From Kumtagia sp963829135 (GTDB lineage Bacteria > Pseudomonadota > Alphaproteobacteria > Rhizobiales > Rhizobiaceae): a stretch of 64,000 nt of DNA. Positions 47,024-58,814 of the stretch are shown piece after piece; position 1 is the first letter of the stretch; every line of letters begins with the position of its first letter. The stretch lies in contig CAWHHO010000006.1 of NCBI GenBank assembly GCA_963829135.1, forward strand, positions 434,001 to 498,000. Direction: 5' to 3'. The notes under the pieces were generated by a model. That model was not told the origin of the DNA and did no database searches. It was given only the letters and a program-made list of their open reading frames with translations. Made by a program: the position numbers and the translations under genes.

Positions 47024-50000
47024 ATGAATATTCAGGCCGGGCCCGGAGAGGCCAAGACCGCGATACCTTTGTTTCCTGCCGTTGCGGAGCAGCCTATCCG
47101 TGCGATTTTCCTGCAAGAAGATCGTTTGCACGCGCTGGGCGTCAGCCTCGCCTGCAACGAGGTAGTGAATTTCAACGGTCTCGAAGCCTTCGACTTCCAG
47201 GCGCGTCATCGCGATAACGCAGCCAAGATTCTTGAGACTTACCGCTCCACAAATTCAGCGCAGGCGCGCGGCGAGCCGATAACACCGGCAGCGCAATGGC
47301 TGCTCGACAACAATTACCTCGTCGAAGAAACCATATTCCAAATCAAGCGCGACCTGCCTCAGCGCTTCTACCGGCAATTGCCGGTGATCAAGCTGCCCGG
47401 CGGCGGGGAAGTTCCGCGCGCCCTGGCTCTCGCCTGGGTTTATGTTGCCCATTCCGACAGCGCCGTTTCCTCGCAGATGTTGAAGTCGCTTGTCGACGGG
47501 TACCAAAGCGTTGAGCCGCTGAAGATCGGCGAACTTTGGGCGCTTCCGTCACTGCTGCGCTTCGTTCTGGTGGAGAATCTGCGGCGCATTTCTGTTCGCG
47601 TGAAGCGGGCGCGCGAGATGCGTCAGATCGCCAACGACGTCGCCGACCGCGTGCTTGCTTCCGGCGATGGCGATGACCGGCGCAGCACCATGTCGCGCTA
47701 CCTGACACATGCGCGTGACACCACATTCGCCACGCAGCTGCTCTATCGCCTCCGGGACGGCTCGCAGAATGCCGGCGAGGCTCTGGTCTGGCTGGAGGAG
47801 GAACTTGAGCGGTCCGGCTCCGACGCCGAGCAGATCACACTTCGCGAGCATCAGACGCTGTCCAGCGGCAACGTTACTGCCGGCAATATCATCCGCGGCC
47901 TGCGACTGATCAACGACGTCGAGTGGTCGGCATGGTTCGAGACTGTCAGCCGCATCGACGAGCTGCTGCGCGAGCGTAGCGACTACGCAGAACTCGATTT
48001 CGAATCGCGCAACCAATATCGCGGCGAGATCGAGGAACTGGCGCGCCATTCCAAATTGTCGGAATTCGAAGTCGCCAAGCACGCCACCGAACTCGCGGGT
48101 TTCTCAGGAACGCCCGGCACATCCGTGGATTTGCCCGGCAAACCGGACGGCACCGACGTCGGCTTCTTCCTTGTCGGAGAACGGCGACCGGAGCTTGAGA
48201 AGGCAATCGGCTTACAAGCCTGGCTTCGATCGCCGGTTTGTTGCGCGCCTTCCGCGCCAGCGGCATGGCTTGGCATCGTTCTGCCGGTTCTGGTGCTGAC
48301 GCTCGATTCTTTTGGCTGCGACCGGCAATGCGCTGGCGGGTATTGGAATGCCCATTTGGGCGATCAGTTCTGATGCTGGTCCTTTTCGCGGTCCCGGCGA
48401 GCGAAGGTGCGCTCTCCATCTTCAATACCGTGGTGCTTCTGTTCATGAAGCCGACCCGTCTGCCGGGATATGAGTTCAAGGATGGCATCCCTGCGGAAGC
48501 GCGCACACTCGTGGTGGTGCCTTCGCTGATCAATTCACGCGACGATGTCGAGGAGAGCGTCCGCACGCTCGAGGTTCACCACCTGGCGAATATGAAGGGC
48601 GCATTGCATTTCGCCCTGCTATCCGATTGGCCGGACAGCGATAGTCGAACAAAGCGCGGCCGATAGCGAAATTCTCGGCTATGCCCGCGCCGAGATTGCG
48701 CGCCTCAATGAAACCTATCCGAAGAAAGGCTTGCCCAGGTTCTACATCCTGCATCGCCGCCGTCTCTACAATGAGGCGGAAGGCTGCTGGATGGGCTGGG
48801 AGCGCAAGCGCGGCAAGCTTCACGAACTCAACATGCTGCTGCGCGGCGATGCCGACACGACGTTCCTGCCGACCGAACAGCCGTTGCCCAACGATATCGT
48901 CCACGTGATGACGCTCGACGCCGACACCAAAATGACCCGCGACGTCGTTACCGGTCTGGTGGGCAAGCTCTGCCATCCGCTTAACCGGCCGGAATTCGAC
49001 GTCGCCGCTGGCAAGGTCACGCATGGCTACTCGATCCTGCAGCCACGCGTCACCGCATCACTGACGACGGGCGACGAAGCATCCTTCTTCCAGCGGGTGT
49101 TTTCGGCCAATCGGGGCCTCGACCCGTATGTCTTTGCCGTCTCGGATCTCTACCAGGACGTCTATGCAGAAGGCACCTTCACCGGCAAGGGCCTCTACCA
49201 CATCGACGCGTTCGAAGCCGCGCTGAAGGGCAAGATTCCCGAAAATACGGTGCTCAGCCACGACCTGATCGAAGGCGCCTACAGCCGTGCGGCACTTGTG
49301 ACGGACGTTGAAGTCGTCGAGGATTATCCGACCCGCTATTCCGTGGACGCATCGCGTCAACATCGCTGGGCGCGCGGTGACTGGCAACTGTTGGGCTTTA
49401 TTTTGGACCCTGCGTCAGGCGTGCCGGCGTTGTCGCGCTGGAAGATGATCGACAATTTGCGCCGTTCGATCACGCCGATATTCTGTGTGCTTGCGGCGAT
49501 TGCCGGATGGACTCTGCTGCCGTTCACACAGGCCGCCCAATGGCAGGCGTTGCTTATCTTCAGTCTGTTCATGTCGCCGACCTTCGACATCGTCAATTCG
49601 ATCCTGCCGAAGAACACCGACGCGACCGCGCGTGGCCATTTCAGCGCGCTTTTCCGAGATGCGGCGTTCGGCACAGCGATGGTTGCGCTCAAGATCGTGC
49701 TGATGGCGCACACCGCATGGATGATGGGTGACGCGATCATCCGAACGCTCTATCGGCTGTTCGTCAGCCGCAGGCACATGCTGGAGTGGCGCACCGCCTC
49801 GCAAGCGCACAAGTTCGGCAACAACACGCTGCTGTCTTACTACCGCATAATGTACGGAGCGATCGTCGTTGCTGCCATCGGCCTCGTCATTCCGATCGCC
49901 GCCGATTCCACCGGTGCCTTCGTCGCGTTCTTCTTCGCGATCTTTTGGGCGGGTTCGCCAGCGTTTGCCTGGCTGATCAGCCGCTCCGCCGAAACCGAGG

Positions 50001-53000
50001 ACCGTCTGCGGGTATCTAATGCCGACCGCAAGACATTGCGGGTGATCGCGCGTCGGACGTGGGCGTATTTCGAGGCGCATGTTACCCCCCAGCAGAATAT
50101 GCTGCCGCCCGACAACTACCAGGAAACGCCGATTCCTGTTGTAGCGCGGCGCACATCGCCGACCAATATCGGCGTTTATCTCCTGTCGGTGGTATCGGCG
50201 CGCGATTTCGGCTGGATCAGCCTCTCCGAGGCGGTCAAGCGCATCGACGAGACGATGACGACCATTGAAAAGATGGAACGCTTCAAGGGTCATCTCTACA
50301 ACTGGTATGACACGCAGACCTTGCTTCCTCTTTATCCGCTGTATGTTTCGGCGGTCGACAGCGGAAACCTTGCCGGCCATCTCGTCACCGTCGCTGCCGC
50401 GTGTTCCGAGTGGGCGGAAGCGCCTTCGGTGCATTTGCAGGGCGAATTCGACGGGCTGCTCGATACGGTTACGATCCTTGAGGAAAGCCTGGGCGAATTG
50501 CCGGATGATCGAAGGCAGTTGCGGCCGCTGCGCCAACGCTTGCGCGATCGTATCGAGGGCGTTCGCCGCGCTGTTGACACGATAAAGGGCCAGCCTGAAA
50601 TGGCCTCTATCCGTACGATCAACCTCAGTGTGCTTGCCGGTGAGATCCGCAAGCTGGCGGCAGCGATCCATACTGAGGTCAATTCCCAGCGTAGCGAGAT
50701 CCTCGCCGATTGGGCCGAGAAGCTGCAGGACACCTGTGAGGCTCATGTCCATGACGCGCACAGCGATGACAAGACGGTCGAGGACCTGCGCGTCAAGCTG
50801 CTGGAACTGCGCGAACGTACCCGCAAGTACGCATTCGAGATGAATTTCTCGTTCCTGCTTCGGCAGGACCGCAAGCTTCTGTCCATCGGTTACCGCGTCG
50901 AACAGCATCAGCTTGACGAAAGCTGCTACGACTTGCTCGCTTCGGAAGCCCGTCTCACCAGCCTGTTCGCGATAGCCAAGGGCGATATAACGACCGAGCA
51001 CTGGTTCCGGCTGGGCCGGCCGATCGTCGAGATCGGCTTCAAGGGAGCGCTGCTCTCCTGGTCGGGCTCCATGTTCGAGTATCTGATGCCGCCGCTGGTG
51101 ATGAAGGAGCCTCAGGGCGGTATCCTGAATCAGACTAATAACCTCGTGATTGAGCGCCAGATGCAATATGCGCGCTCAAAGAAGGTGCCGTGGGGCATTT
51201 CAGAAGCAGCGTACAACGCGCGCGACCGCGAAATGACCTACCAGTATACCAATTTCGGCGTGCCCGGCCTCGGCTTGAAGCGCGGACTTGCGCAGAATAC
51301 GGTGATTGCGCCATACGCCACCATTCTTGCGGCGCAGTTCATGCCTCGCGAGGCGACGCGCAATCTCGAACGGCTGAAGTCGCTCGGCGCGCTTGGACGG
51401 TACGGTTTCTACGATGCGGTTGACTACACGCCGCAACGCGTTCCTGAAGGCACGGACCATGCGGTGGTCTTCAACTACATGGCGCATCACTCCGGTATGT
51501 CGATCGTTGCGGTCGCCAACGCGATTTTCGAAGGTCGCATGCGCGACCGCTTCCACAGCGATCCGGTAATCGAAGCGGCTGAGTTGCTGCTTCAGGAAAA
51601 GGCGCCGCGCAACATCCCCGTCGCGACGGTCCGCACCGAAGCCGACGACGCGGTTGCCGTCGAAAAGGAGGAGGTGGCACCGGACAGCCGAAACATTCTC
51701 AATCCGGCGCATGCATCGCGCGCCACCAATGTCATGTCCAACGGTCGATACTCCGTCATGGTGACCGCGACAGGCACCGGCTACAGCCGCTGGAACGACC
51801 TGTCGGTCACGCGCTGGCGTGGTGATCCGACCGAGGATCGCGATGGCACATTCATTTTCCTGCGCGACGTTGCGACGCAGGAATGGTGGTCCGCTACGGC
51901 CGCCCCGCGCCGCGCTCTTGGCGAGCGCACGTTCAGCCACTTCACCGATGAGAAAGCGACTTTCTCCAAGACTGTCGGCACGTTGCTCTCGGAGGTGGAA
52001 TGCATCGTCGTTTCCGAAGGAAATGGCGAAGGACGCCGCGTCACCCTGCACAATGACGGCGATACAGACCGCCACATCGAGGTCACATCATTCGCGGAAA
52101 TAGCGCTTGCACCGGAGGCTTCTGATAGCGCGCACCCGGCATTCTCGAAGATGTTCGTGGAAACGGAGATTTCCAGCGGAAGCAATGTCATCTTTGCACG
52201 GCGTAACAAGCGGTCGCCCGGTGAACCAGACATCGAAGCGGCTCATTTCGTCACCGATGCCTCAGGCGTTGCTCGCGACACCGAGGCAGAGACCGATCGC
52301 CGCGCCTTCATCGGCCGAGGCCGCACAATCGCGGATCCAGCAGCTCTCGACCGTGGCGCGACCCTCGGGGGCCATACCGGATTTGTGCTCGATCCGATCA
52401 TGGCGCTTCGCCGCAGGGTGCGGGTACCCGCCAACAAGAAGGTGCGGCTGACATTTTGGACGATCGTTGGCGCAAACCGGGCGGAGATTGAGTCTGCAGT
52501 CGCGCTGCTCGACCATCCGGATAGCTTCGCGCGCCAGGCAATGCTTTCGTGGACGCGCTCTCAGGTCCAGACACGCCATATGGGCCTCAGCCTTGCCGAC
52601 GCCGCCAACATCCAGCGGCTTGCACGCTACCTGATCTACCCGGATAACAATCTTCGCGCCGCACCCGAAAGCATCGCTGCGGGTCTCGGCAAGCAATCGG
52701 CACTATGGCCGATGGCGATCTCCGGCGATTTCCCGATTTTCGCGTTGCGCATCGGCGATGTCGCCGATCTGGAGATCGTGGCACAGTCTCTGCGATACCA
52801 GGAATACATGCGCTCAAGGGGAATGCTTGCCGATCTCGTTATCGTCAACGAGCAGGCATCGTCCTACGTTCAGGATCTGCAACAAGCTATCGAATCACTG
52901 TGCGATAACAGCCGCCTGCGGGGCAGCGAGCTCGGTCCCCGCCAGCATATATTCGCAGTGCGACGCGACTTGATGGATGAGGACTCCTACCGCACGCTGT

Positions 53001-55604
53001 TGTCTGTGGCGCGCATCGTGCTGCACACGCGCAACGGTCCGGTGTTCGACCAGGTCGAGCGCGCGGAAGCCTCCGAGATACAGGCGCGCGATGCAACCCG
53101 AGGCGCCGCTGACAGCACCATCCTGTCGCCGCTTCGCGCCACCGTTCAAAAGCTCATCGAAAAGCGGGACATTGCGGCCGAGGGCACCGGCCTCGACCAT
53201 TGGAACGGCTACGGCGGGTTCGCCCGGGGCGGCGCCGATTATGTAGTCCGCCTGACGGGGACGCGCTCGACGCCGCATCCTTGGATCAACGTGATCTCGA
53301 ACGCCTCCTTCGGCTTCCATACCTCGGCTGAAGGCGCTTCTTTTACTTGGAGCCGCAACAGCCGCGACTTCCAGGTAACGCCGTGGTCGAATGATCCGGT
53401 CTCCAATCGGCCGGGTGAGGCGTTTTACGTCTACGATCACGCGAACCGCAGGGTGTTCTCGCCGTTTGCTGCAGTAGCCCGGGATGGCTCTGCCAACTAC
53501 GAGGCTTGCCATAGCCAGGGCGTCAGCACATTTACCGCGCGACGCGGCTCACTCACCCTGGAACTGACGCAACTTGTCGACCCTATCGACCCAGTGAAAG
53601 TGATGCGGATGAAGATCCGCAATTCCGGTTCCTTGCCGGCGAAGCTCACTGTCTATGCCTATGCGGAATGGCTGCTCGGCAACAATCGGCCGCGCTCTGC
53701 CCCGAACATCGTGCCGGCGCTGGATGCCGAGACTGGCGCGCTGCTCGCGCGCAATCCCTACAGCCTGGACTTCGCGGATCGCGTGTCGTTCCTGGCTAGC
53801 GACCAAAAGGCAGCGTCGGTCACCACCGACCGCGCCGAGTTTTTGGGTTCCGACGGGTCTGTCGAATGGCCAGCGTCGGTCGCCAGCGGTGCCGTGCTTT
53901 CCGGAAAGATTGAGGCCGGTGTCGATCCCTGTGCAGCGATGTCACGCGAGATCGAGGTGGCCGCTGGCGGTGAGCAGACCATGCTGTGGTTGCTGGGCGA
54001 TGCCGGGTCGGTGCAGGAGGCGAGCACCCTGGTCGCCCGGAACAAGTCAAAGAGTTTCGACGAGCGTTTGGCTGAGAACGAGCAGAACTGGCGTAGCTTC
54101 CTGGGCACCCTGCAGGTCGAAACGCCGGACAAGGCGCTCGACGCCATGGTGAACCATTGGCTTCCCTATCAGAGCATCGCCTGCCGCATCCGCGCCCGAT
54201 CGGCCTTCTACCAGGCCAGCGGTGCGTACGGCTTCCGCGATCAGCTGCAAGACACTCTTGCCTTCGTCCTGCACAATCCGAACCTTGCCCAGGAGCAGAT
54301 CCTCAACGCGGCCGGTCGTCAGTTCCTTGAGGGAGACGTGCAGCATTGGTGGCTGCCGCGCACCGGCGCGGGCGTCCGCACGATGATCTCTGACGACGTC
54401 GTCTGGCTTGCCCACGCCGCGGCCTATTTCGTGGAGGTTACAGGCGACGATTCCATCCTCAACCGAAGCGTGCCCTTCATTTCGGGGCCGTTGCTCAAGG
54501 AAGGCGAACACGATGCCTTCTTTACACCCGAGCCAACGCGTGAAACCGCAACGGTCTACGAGCACTGCGCGCGCGCCCTCGACCTTGCAATCGTTCGCTC
54601 GGCGCCGAGCGGCCTGCCGCTGATCCTCGGCGGAGACTGGAACGACGGCATGAACCGCGTCGGCGAACACGGCAAGGGCGAAAGCGTCTGGCTCGGCTGG
54701 TTCCTGCTCAAGACTCTTGGCGATTTCGCACCGCTGGCAAAGGCGCGCGGTGACGCGGTCCGCTCCAAAAAGTGGGATGTGCATGCCAAAATGCTAAAGA
54801 AGGCGCTGGAGGGACACGCCTGGGATGGCGAATGGTATCGCCGCGGCAGTTTCGACAATGGCGCGCCGCTCGGGTCTCATCTTTCCGACGAATGCCAGAT
54901 CGACTCAATCGCACAATCTTGGAGCGTTCTTGCCGGCGGGGACAAGGAGAAGTCGGAAAAGGCAATGGATTCGGCCTTTAAGAGACTGGTCGATCCGGAC
55001 CTTGGCATCGTCAAGCTGTTTACCCCTCCATTCTCGAAGACGGAGAACGAGCCCGGCTATATCAAGAGCTATCCGCCAGGCGTTCGCGAAAACGGCGGGC
55101 AATACACCCACGCTGCGACATGGTTCGTCATCGCCCTGGCGCGCATGGGTCAGGGCCAACGATGCTTGGCGCTGCTTTCAGATGCTCAACCCGATCACGC
55201 ACGCGGGAGACGAGGCTGGCGCTCAACGCTACCGTGTCGAGCCCTACGTCGTAGCCGCGGACGTCTATTCGGGCGACAAGGGCGGGCGAGGGGGCTGGAC
55301 GTGGTATACGGGGTCCGCGGGCTGGTTATATCGCGCTGCGGTAGAAGCGATCCTTGGCATCCACAGAAAAGGAAACGAGATCATCGTCGATCCCGCAATG
55401 CCGGATGAGTGGCAGGGTTTTACCGCAACGCTTACTATTGACGGCCGAACCTATCGCATCGGCGTGTCCCGGAACGGCAGTGAGAAGACCCCGCTGGTCG
55501 AGGTGAATGGCAGGAAATTGAAGGGCTTAGCTTTCGAGATCAAGGCACCTGATCCGATCGGCGCCGCACCGAACGTGGTCCCGTTGCGCAGTAAACGTAA
55601 ATGA
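47024..55604 (+). CDS. ndvB: Cyclic beta-1,2-glucan synthase (seven frameshifts)
   Basis: Giant inner-membrane enzyme, about 2857 residues after repair, making cyclic beta-1,2-glucan from UDP-glucose. It has an N-terminal soluble part (1-390), membrane helices, a glycosyltransferase core with TLDADTKM (about residue 627) and RQHRW (about 776), further helices, and a C-terminal glycoside-phosphorylase-like GH94 domain with GGDWNDGMNRVG (about 2537) that sets ring size. Five single-base gains lie near 48212, 48241, 48265, 48304 and 48366, one near 48645 and one at 55156. After repair 8574 bases remain, divisible by three, and the first helix region aligns without gaps to rhizobial NdvB as remembered. 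ndvA follows. Confidence 0.92.
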
Positions 55605-55824
55605 GTTCACGAAAATAGCGCGGCTTTGCCATGATTTCGCCGCAGAGGCGTCATTTTTCCTTATATCTCAATCCGTTATAAGATCACGCAAAGTTGCACA
55701 AGATTGCGATTTTTGTTCAGAATTCGGAACCAGCGCGATTGAGGGGCATTGAAGTGTGGCTTGGCAACAGGTACTTGTGACCCAAATGCTGCAGCGCACA
55801 ATTTGCACCGGCGAGGAAAGTAGC

Positions 55825-57604
55825 GTGTCATTGCTCGAAGTCTATTGGCGGGCGCTGCGATATCTCGCGGCGGAAAAGCAGAAAGTGACGCTCATCTGCG
55901 CGGCCAACATCGCGCTGGGTATCGTTACGATCGCCGAACCTGTTCTGTTCGGCCAGATCATCGACGCTATCGCCGAGAAGGATGACCTCCTCGACTCCGT
56001 GGCCATGTGGGCAGGGCTGGGTATTTTCAATATCATCGCGTTCGTTCTGGTTGCCCGCGGCGCCGACCGGCTGGCGCATGCCCGGCGTGTCGCTGTCCTG
56101 TGCGATGCATTCGAGCGCGTGATTTCAATGCCGCTATCGTGGCACCAGAAGCGGGGGACCTCCAACGCATTGCATACACTTCTGCGCGCGGTGGAGACCC
56201 TGTTCGGCCTCTGGCTGGAATTCATGCGCACGCATCTGTCGACCGCCGTGGCCCTCGTGCTTCTGGTTCCGACCGCGATTTCCATGGACGTGCGGATGTC
56301 GGCTGTTCTGGGCGTTCTTGCGGTCGCCTATCTGGTGATCGGCCGCCTGGTGATGCGCAAGACCAAGGACGGACAGTCCCGGGTCGAAAAGCACTATCAC
56401 GACGTGTTCTCGCATGTGACGGATTCGGTCAGCAACGTCACCGTTCTGCAGAGCTACAATCGCGTCACCCAGGAGACGCAGGCGCTGCGCGAATACACCG
56501 GCCGCTTGTTGGCGGCGCAGTTCCCGGTTCTCGACTGGTGGGCGCTTGCTAGCGCTCTGCATCGGCTCGCGTCGACGCTATCGATGATGATCGTCATACT
56601 CATCGGTGCCTGGATGGTCTCGAAGGGGCAGTTGCGCATCGGCGACATTATCGCCTTCACCGGGTTCGCCACGTTGATGATCAGCCGCCTGGATCAGGTC
56701 TCGGCCTTTGTGAATCAGATTTTCGAAGCCCGTGCGAAGCTTGAAGTCATTCTACGAACTCGAAGATGCTTCCGCCGAAACTATCGAGCCCGAGGGGCTT
56801 GTCGATCTCAGCAACGTCGATGGCAACATCGTTTTCGAGGATGTCAGCTTTGCCTTCCCGAACTCCGGTGCGGGTCTGGATGACGTTTCGTTCGAGGTTA
56901 AGGCCGGCCAGACGATCGCTATCGTCGGCCCGACCGGTGCCGGCAAGACCACACTCATCAACATGCTGCAGCGTGTTCATACGCCGACTCACGGTCGTAT
57001 TCTGATTGATGGCGTGGACACGCGCACCGTGACGAAGCACTCTCTGCGCCAATCGATTGCTTCGGTCTTCCAGGACGCGGGACTGTTCGATCGGTCGATC
57101 GAGGAAAACATTCGAATTGGGCGTGATGGCGCGAAGAACCACGAAGTGCATGCAGCAGCCGAGGCCGCCGCCGCACAGGACTTCATTCTATCCAAGACCG
57201 ACGGCTACGACACACGCGTTGGGGAACGCGGAAGTCGACTGTCGGGTGGCGAACGCCAGCGTGTTGCAATCGCCCGCGCCGTTCTCAAGAACGCGCCGAT
57301 CCTGGTGCTTGATGAGGCGACCAGCGCGCTCGACGTCGAGACAGAGGCGCGCGTCAAGGACGCGATCGACGGATTGCGCCGGGGCCGCACGACTTTCATC
57401 ATCGCCCACCGCCTGACGACGGTTCGCGATGCGGACAAGGTCATTTTCATGGACAAGGGGCGCATTATCGAGCAGGGCGGCTTTGCCGAGCTTGCAACGA
57501 CCAACGGTCGGTTCGCTGCTCTGTTGCGTGCTGGTGGCTTGCTCAACGACGAGGAAGTCCGTCGCATCAGCCGTATTTCGACGCCGGAAGTTGTCGCTGC
57601 TTGA
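55825..57604 (+). CDS. ndvA: Cyclic beta-1,2-glucan exporter, ABC permease/ATPase (frameshifted)
   Basis: NdvA/ChvA, about 592 residues after repair, exports cyclic beta-1,2-glucan to the periplasm. It has a six-helix membrane domain (1-300), then the ATPase with Walker A GPTGAGKTT (about residue 368), LSGGERQR and ILVLDEAT. GTG 55825 with a GAGGAAAG site gives the conserved start SLLEVYWRALRYLA; the upstream part of the open frame is unsupported. One base gain at about 56744 (GAA/GA) shifts the frame between KLE and SFYELED; corrected length 1779, divisible by three. 220 bases downstream of ndvB. Confidence 0.92.
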
Positions 57605-57673
57605 GCCGCGGAGCGGGCGCCTGTGCCCGCAGGTCGCGTTGCAGCCCTCGCTTGGCGCGGCTATTAGACAGCG

Positions 57674-58465
57674 ATGAGTGAGACCAGCACGCCGCGACCA
57701 AGCGCCTCCCGATTTGGACGGTTGACCGACCTCGCCAATCCCACTCGGTTTCTGGCTTTGGTCGACAGTCTGGCACCGTGGCTTTCCGGTGCCTCGGCGA
57801 TTATTCTCAGCATTGGGCTGTATCTCGCGTTCGCGGCCCCCGAGGATTACCAGCAAGGCTCGACGGTTCGTATCATGTATATCCACGTGCCGTTCGCGTG
57901 GCTGTCGATGATGTGCTACTCGCTGATGGCGCTTTCAGCCCTTGGGACGCTCGTTTGGCGTCATCCTCTCGCTGATGTTGCTCTCAAATCAGCCGCACCG
58001 ATCGGCGCTGTGTTTACCGGGCTTGCGCTGCTCACGGGATCGATCTGGGGCAAGCCGATGTGGGGCACCTGGTGGGTGTGGGACGCGCGACTCACCTCGG
58101 TTTTCGTGTTGTTCCTGATGTATCTCGGCATTATCTCGCTTACGCGCGCGCTGGACGATCCTGCGCGCTCAGCCAGAGCCGCGGCCATCATCACGCTGGT
58201 CGGTTTCATCAACATTCCGATCATTAAATTTTCTGTGGAGTGGTGGAACACCCTGCATCAACCCGCGTCGGTGTTCAGGCTTGACGGTCCGACGATCCAC
58301 CCCAGCCTGCTATGGCCGCTGCTTGTCATGGCGGTCGGTTTCACGGTTCTATTCTTTGCTCTCCACCTTATGGCAATGCGCAACGAAATCTATCGCCGGC
58401 GTGTCCGAGCAATGCGACAGATCGCGGCTAGGCGCGCCGAGCGCCGCGCGGTCAAAACGCCTTGA
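57674..58465 (+). CDS. ccmC: Heme exporter protein CcmC
   Basis: CcmC, 263 residues, six-helix membrane protein that presents heme to CcmE in cytochrome c maturation. The tryptophan-rich WGTWWVWDARLTS motif on the periplasmic side binds heme; conserved His residues lie in MYIHVPFAW and ALHLMAMR. The usual neighbours ccmA, ccmB, ccmD and ccmG are absent from the window, so it is a lone copy. Its 3' end overlaps the convergent RAM-domain gene by 14 bases. Confidence 0.92.
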   Translation: MSETSTPRPSASRFGRLTDLANPTRFLALVDSLAPWLSGASAIILSIGLYLAFAAPEDYQQGSTVRIMYIHVPFAWLSMMCYSLMALSALGTLVWRHPLADVALKSAAPIGAVFTGLALLTGSIWGKPMWGTWWVWDARLTSVFVLFLMYLGIISLTRALDDPARSARAAAIITLVGFINIPIIKFSVEWWNTLHQPASVFRLDGPTIHPSLLWPLLVMAVGFTVLFFALHLMAMRNEIYRRRVRAMRQIAARRAERRAVKTP

Positions 58466-58688
58466 AGGTCAGTGTCGTCAGCGAGCGCACAATTCCTGAA
58501 ACGTTTGCGACATTGTCATTGATGAATTTGCCGATATCGACGGCCTCGTCGACATAGACTTTCATCAACAGGTCGTAGTCACCGCTCGTAGAATAGAGTT
58601 CGGAGACGACTTCGCGTTCGTATAGCGCGTCGGCCACCTCATATGTCTTGCCCGGAACGCATTGCAGCTGAACGAAAACCGCGCGCAT
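58452..58688 (-). CDS. Stand-alone RAM-domain (Lrp/AsnC C-terminal) protein
   Basis: Protein of 78 residues equal to the ligand-binding RAM domain of Lrp/AsnC regulators without the DNA-binding helix-turn-helix. AVFVQLQCVPGKTYEVADAL, VVSELYSTSGDYDLLMKVY and IVRSLTTLTFKAF follow the beta-alpha-beta-beta-alpha-beta pattern. Such SIAM proteins bind amino acids or modulate full-length Lrp proteins. ATG 58688 has a GGAGAC site. Convergent with ccmC. Confidence 0.87.
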   Translation of the reverse strand: MRAVFVQLQCVPGKTYEVADALYEREVVSELYSTSGDYDLLMKVYVDEAVDIGKFINDNVANVSGIVRSLTTLTFKAF

Positions 58689-58814
58689 GATGTCTCCAAA
58701 CAGTTGAGCCGGCACCCTATCATCGCATTGCATGCCTGGGCCAGCGCAGGTTTGCGACGTCGGCGTGTCAGTGCAATTTGCCCGATCCTTCTCTCAGGCG
58801 CCTCGGCGATTGGC

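Noticed and set aside
48205..48375. Programmed frameshifting or phase variation in ndvB
   Set aside because: Five consecutive changes in the same direction at unrelated short sites lack any slippery sequence, stimulatory structure or long repeat tract.
49415..51166. 583-residue open frame on the minus strand within ndvB
   Set aside because: It is antisense to the highly conserved glycosyltransferase/linker coding region, has low-complexity Arg/His/Asp-rich composition and no family resemblance; it is a GC-skew shadow.
57613..57630. GCGGGC/GCCCGC hairpin after ndvA as a terminator
   Set aside because: Only a 6-bp stem and no T-run follows; ccmC starts 44 bases later. It could end transcription weakly, but the evidence is too thin.
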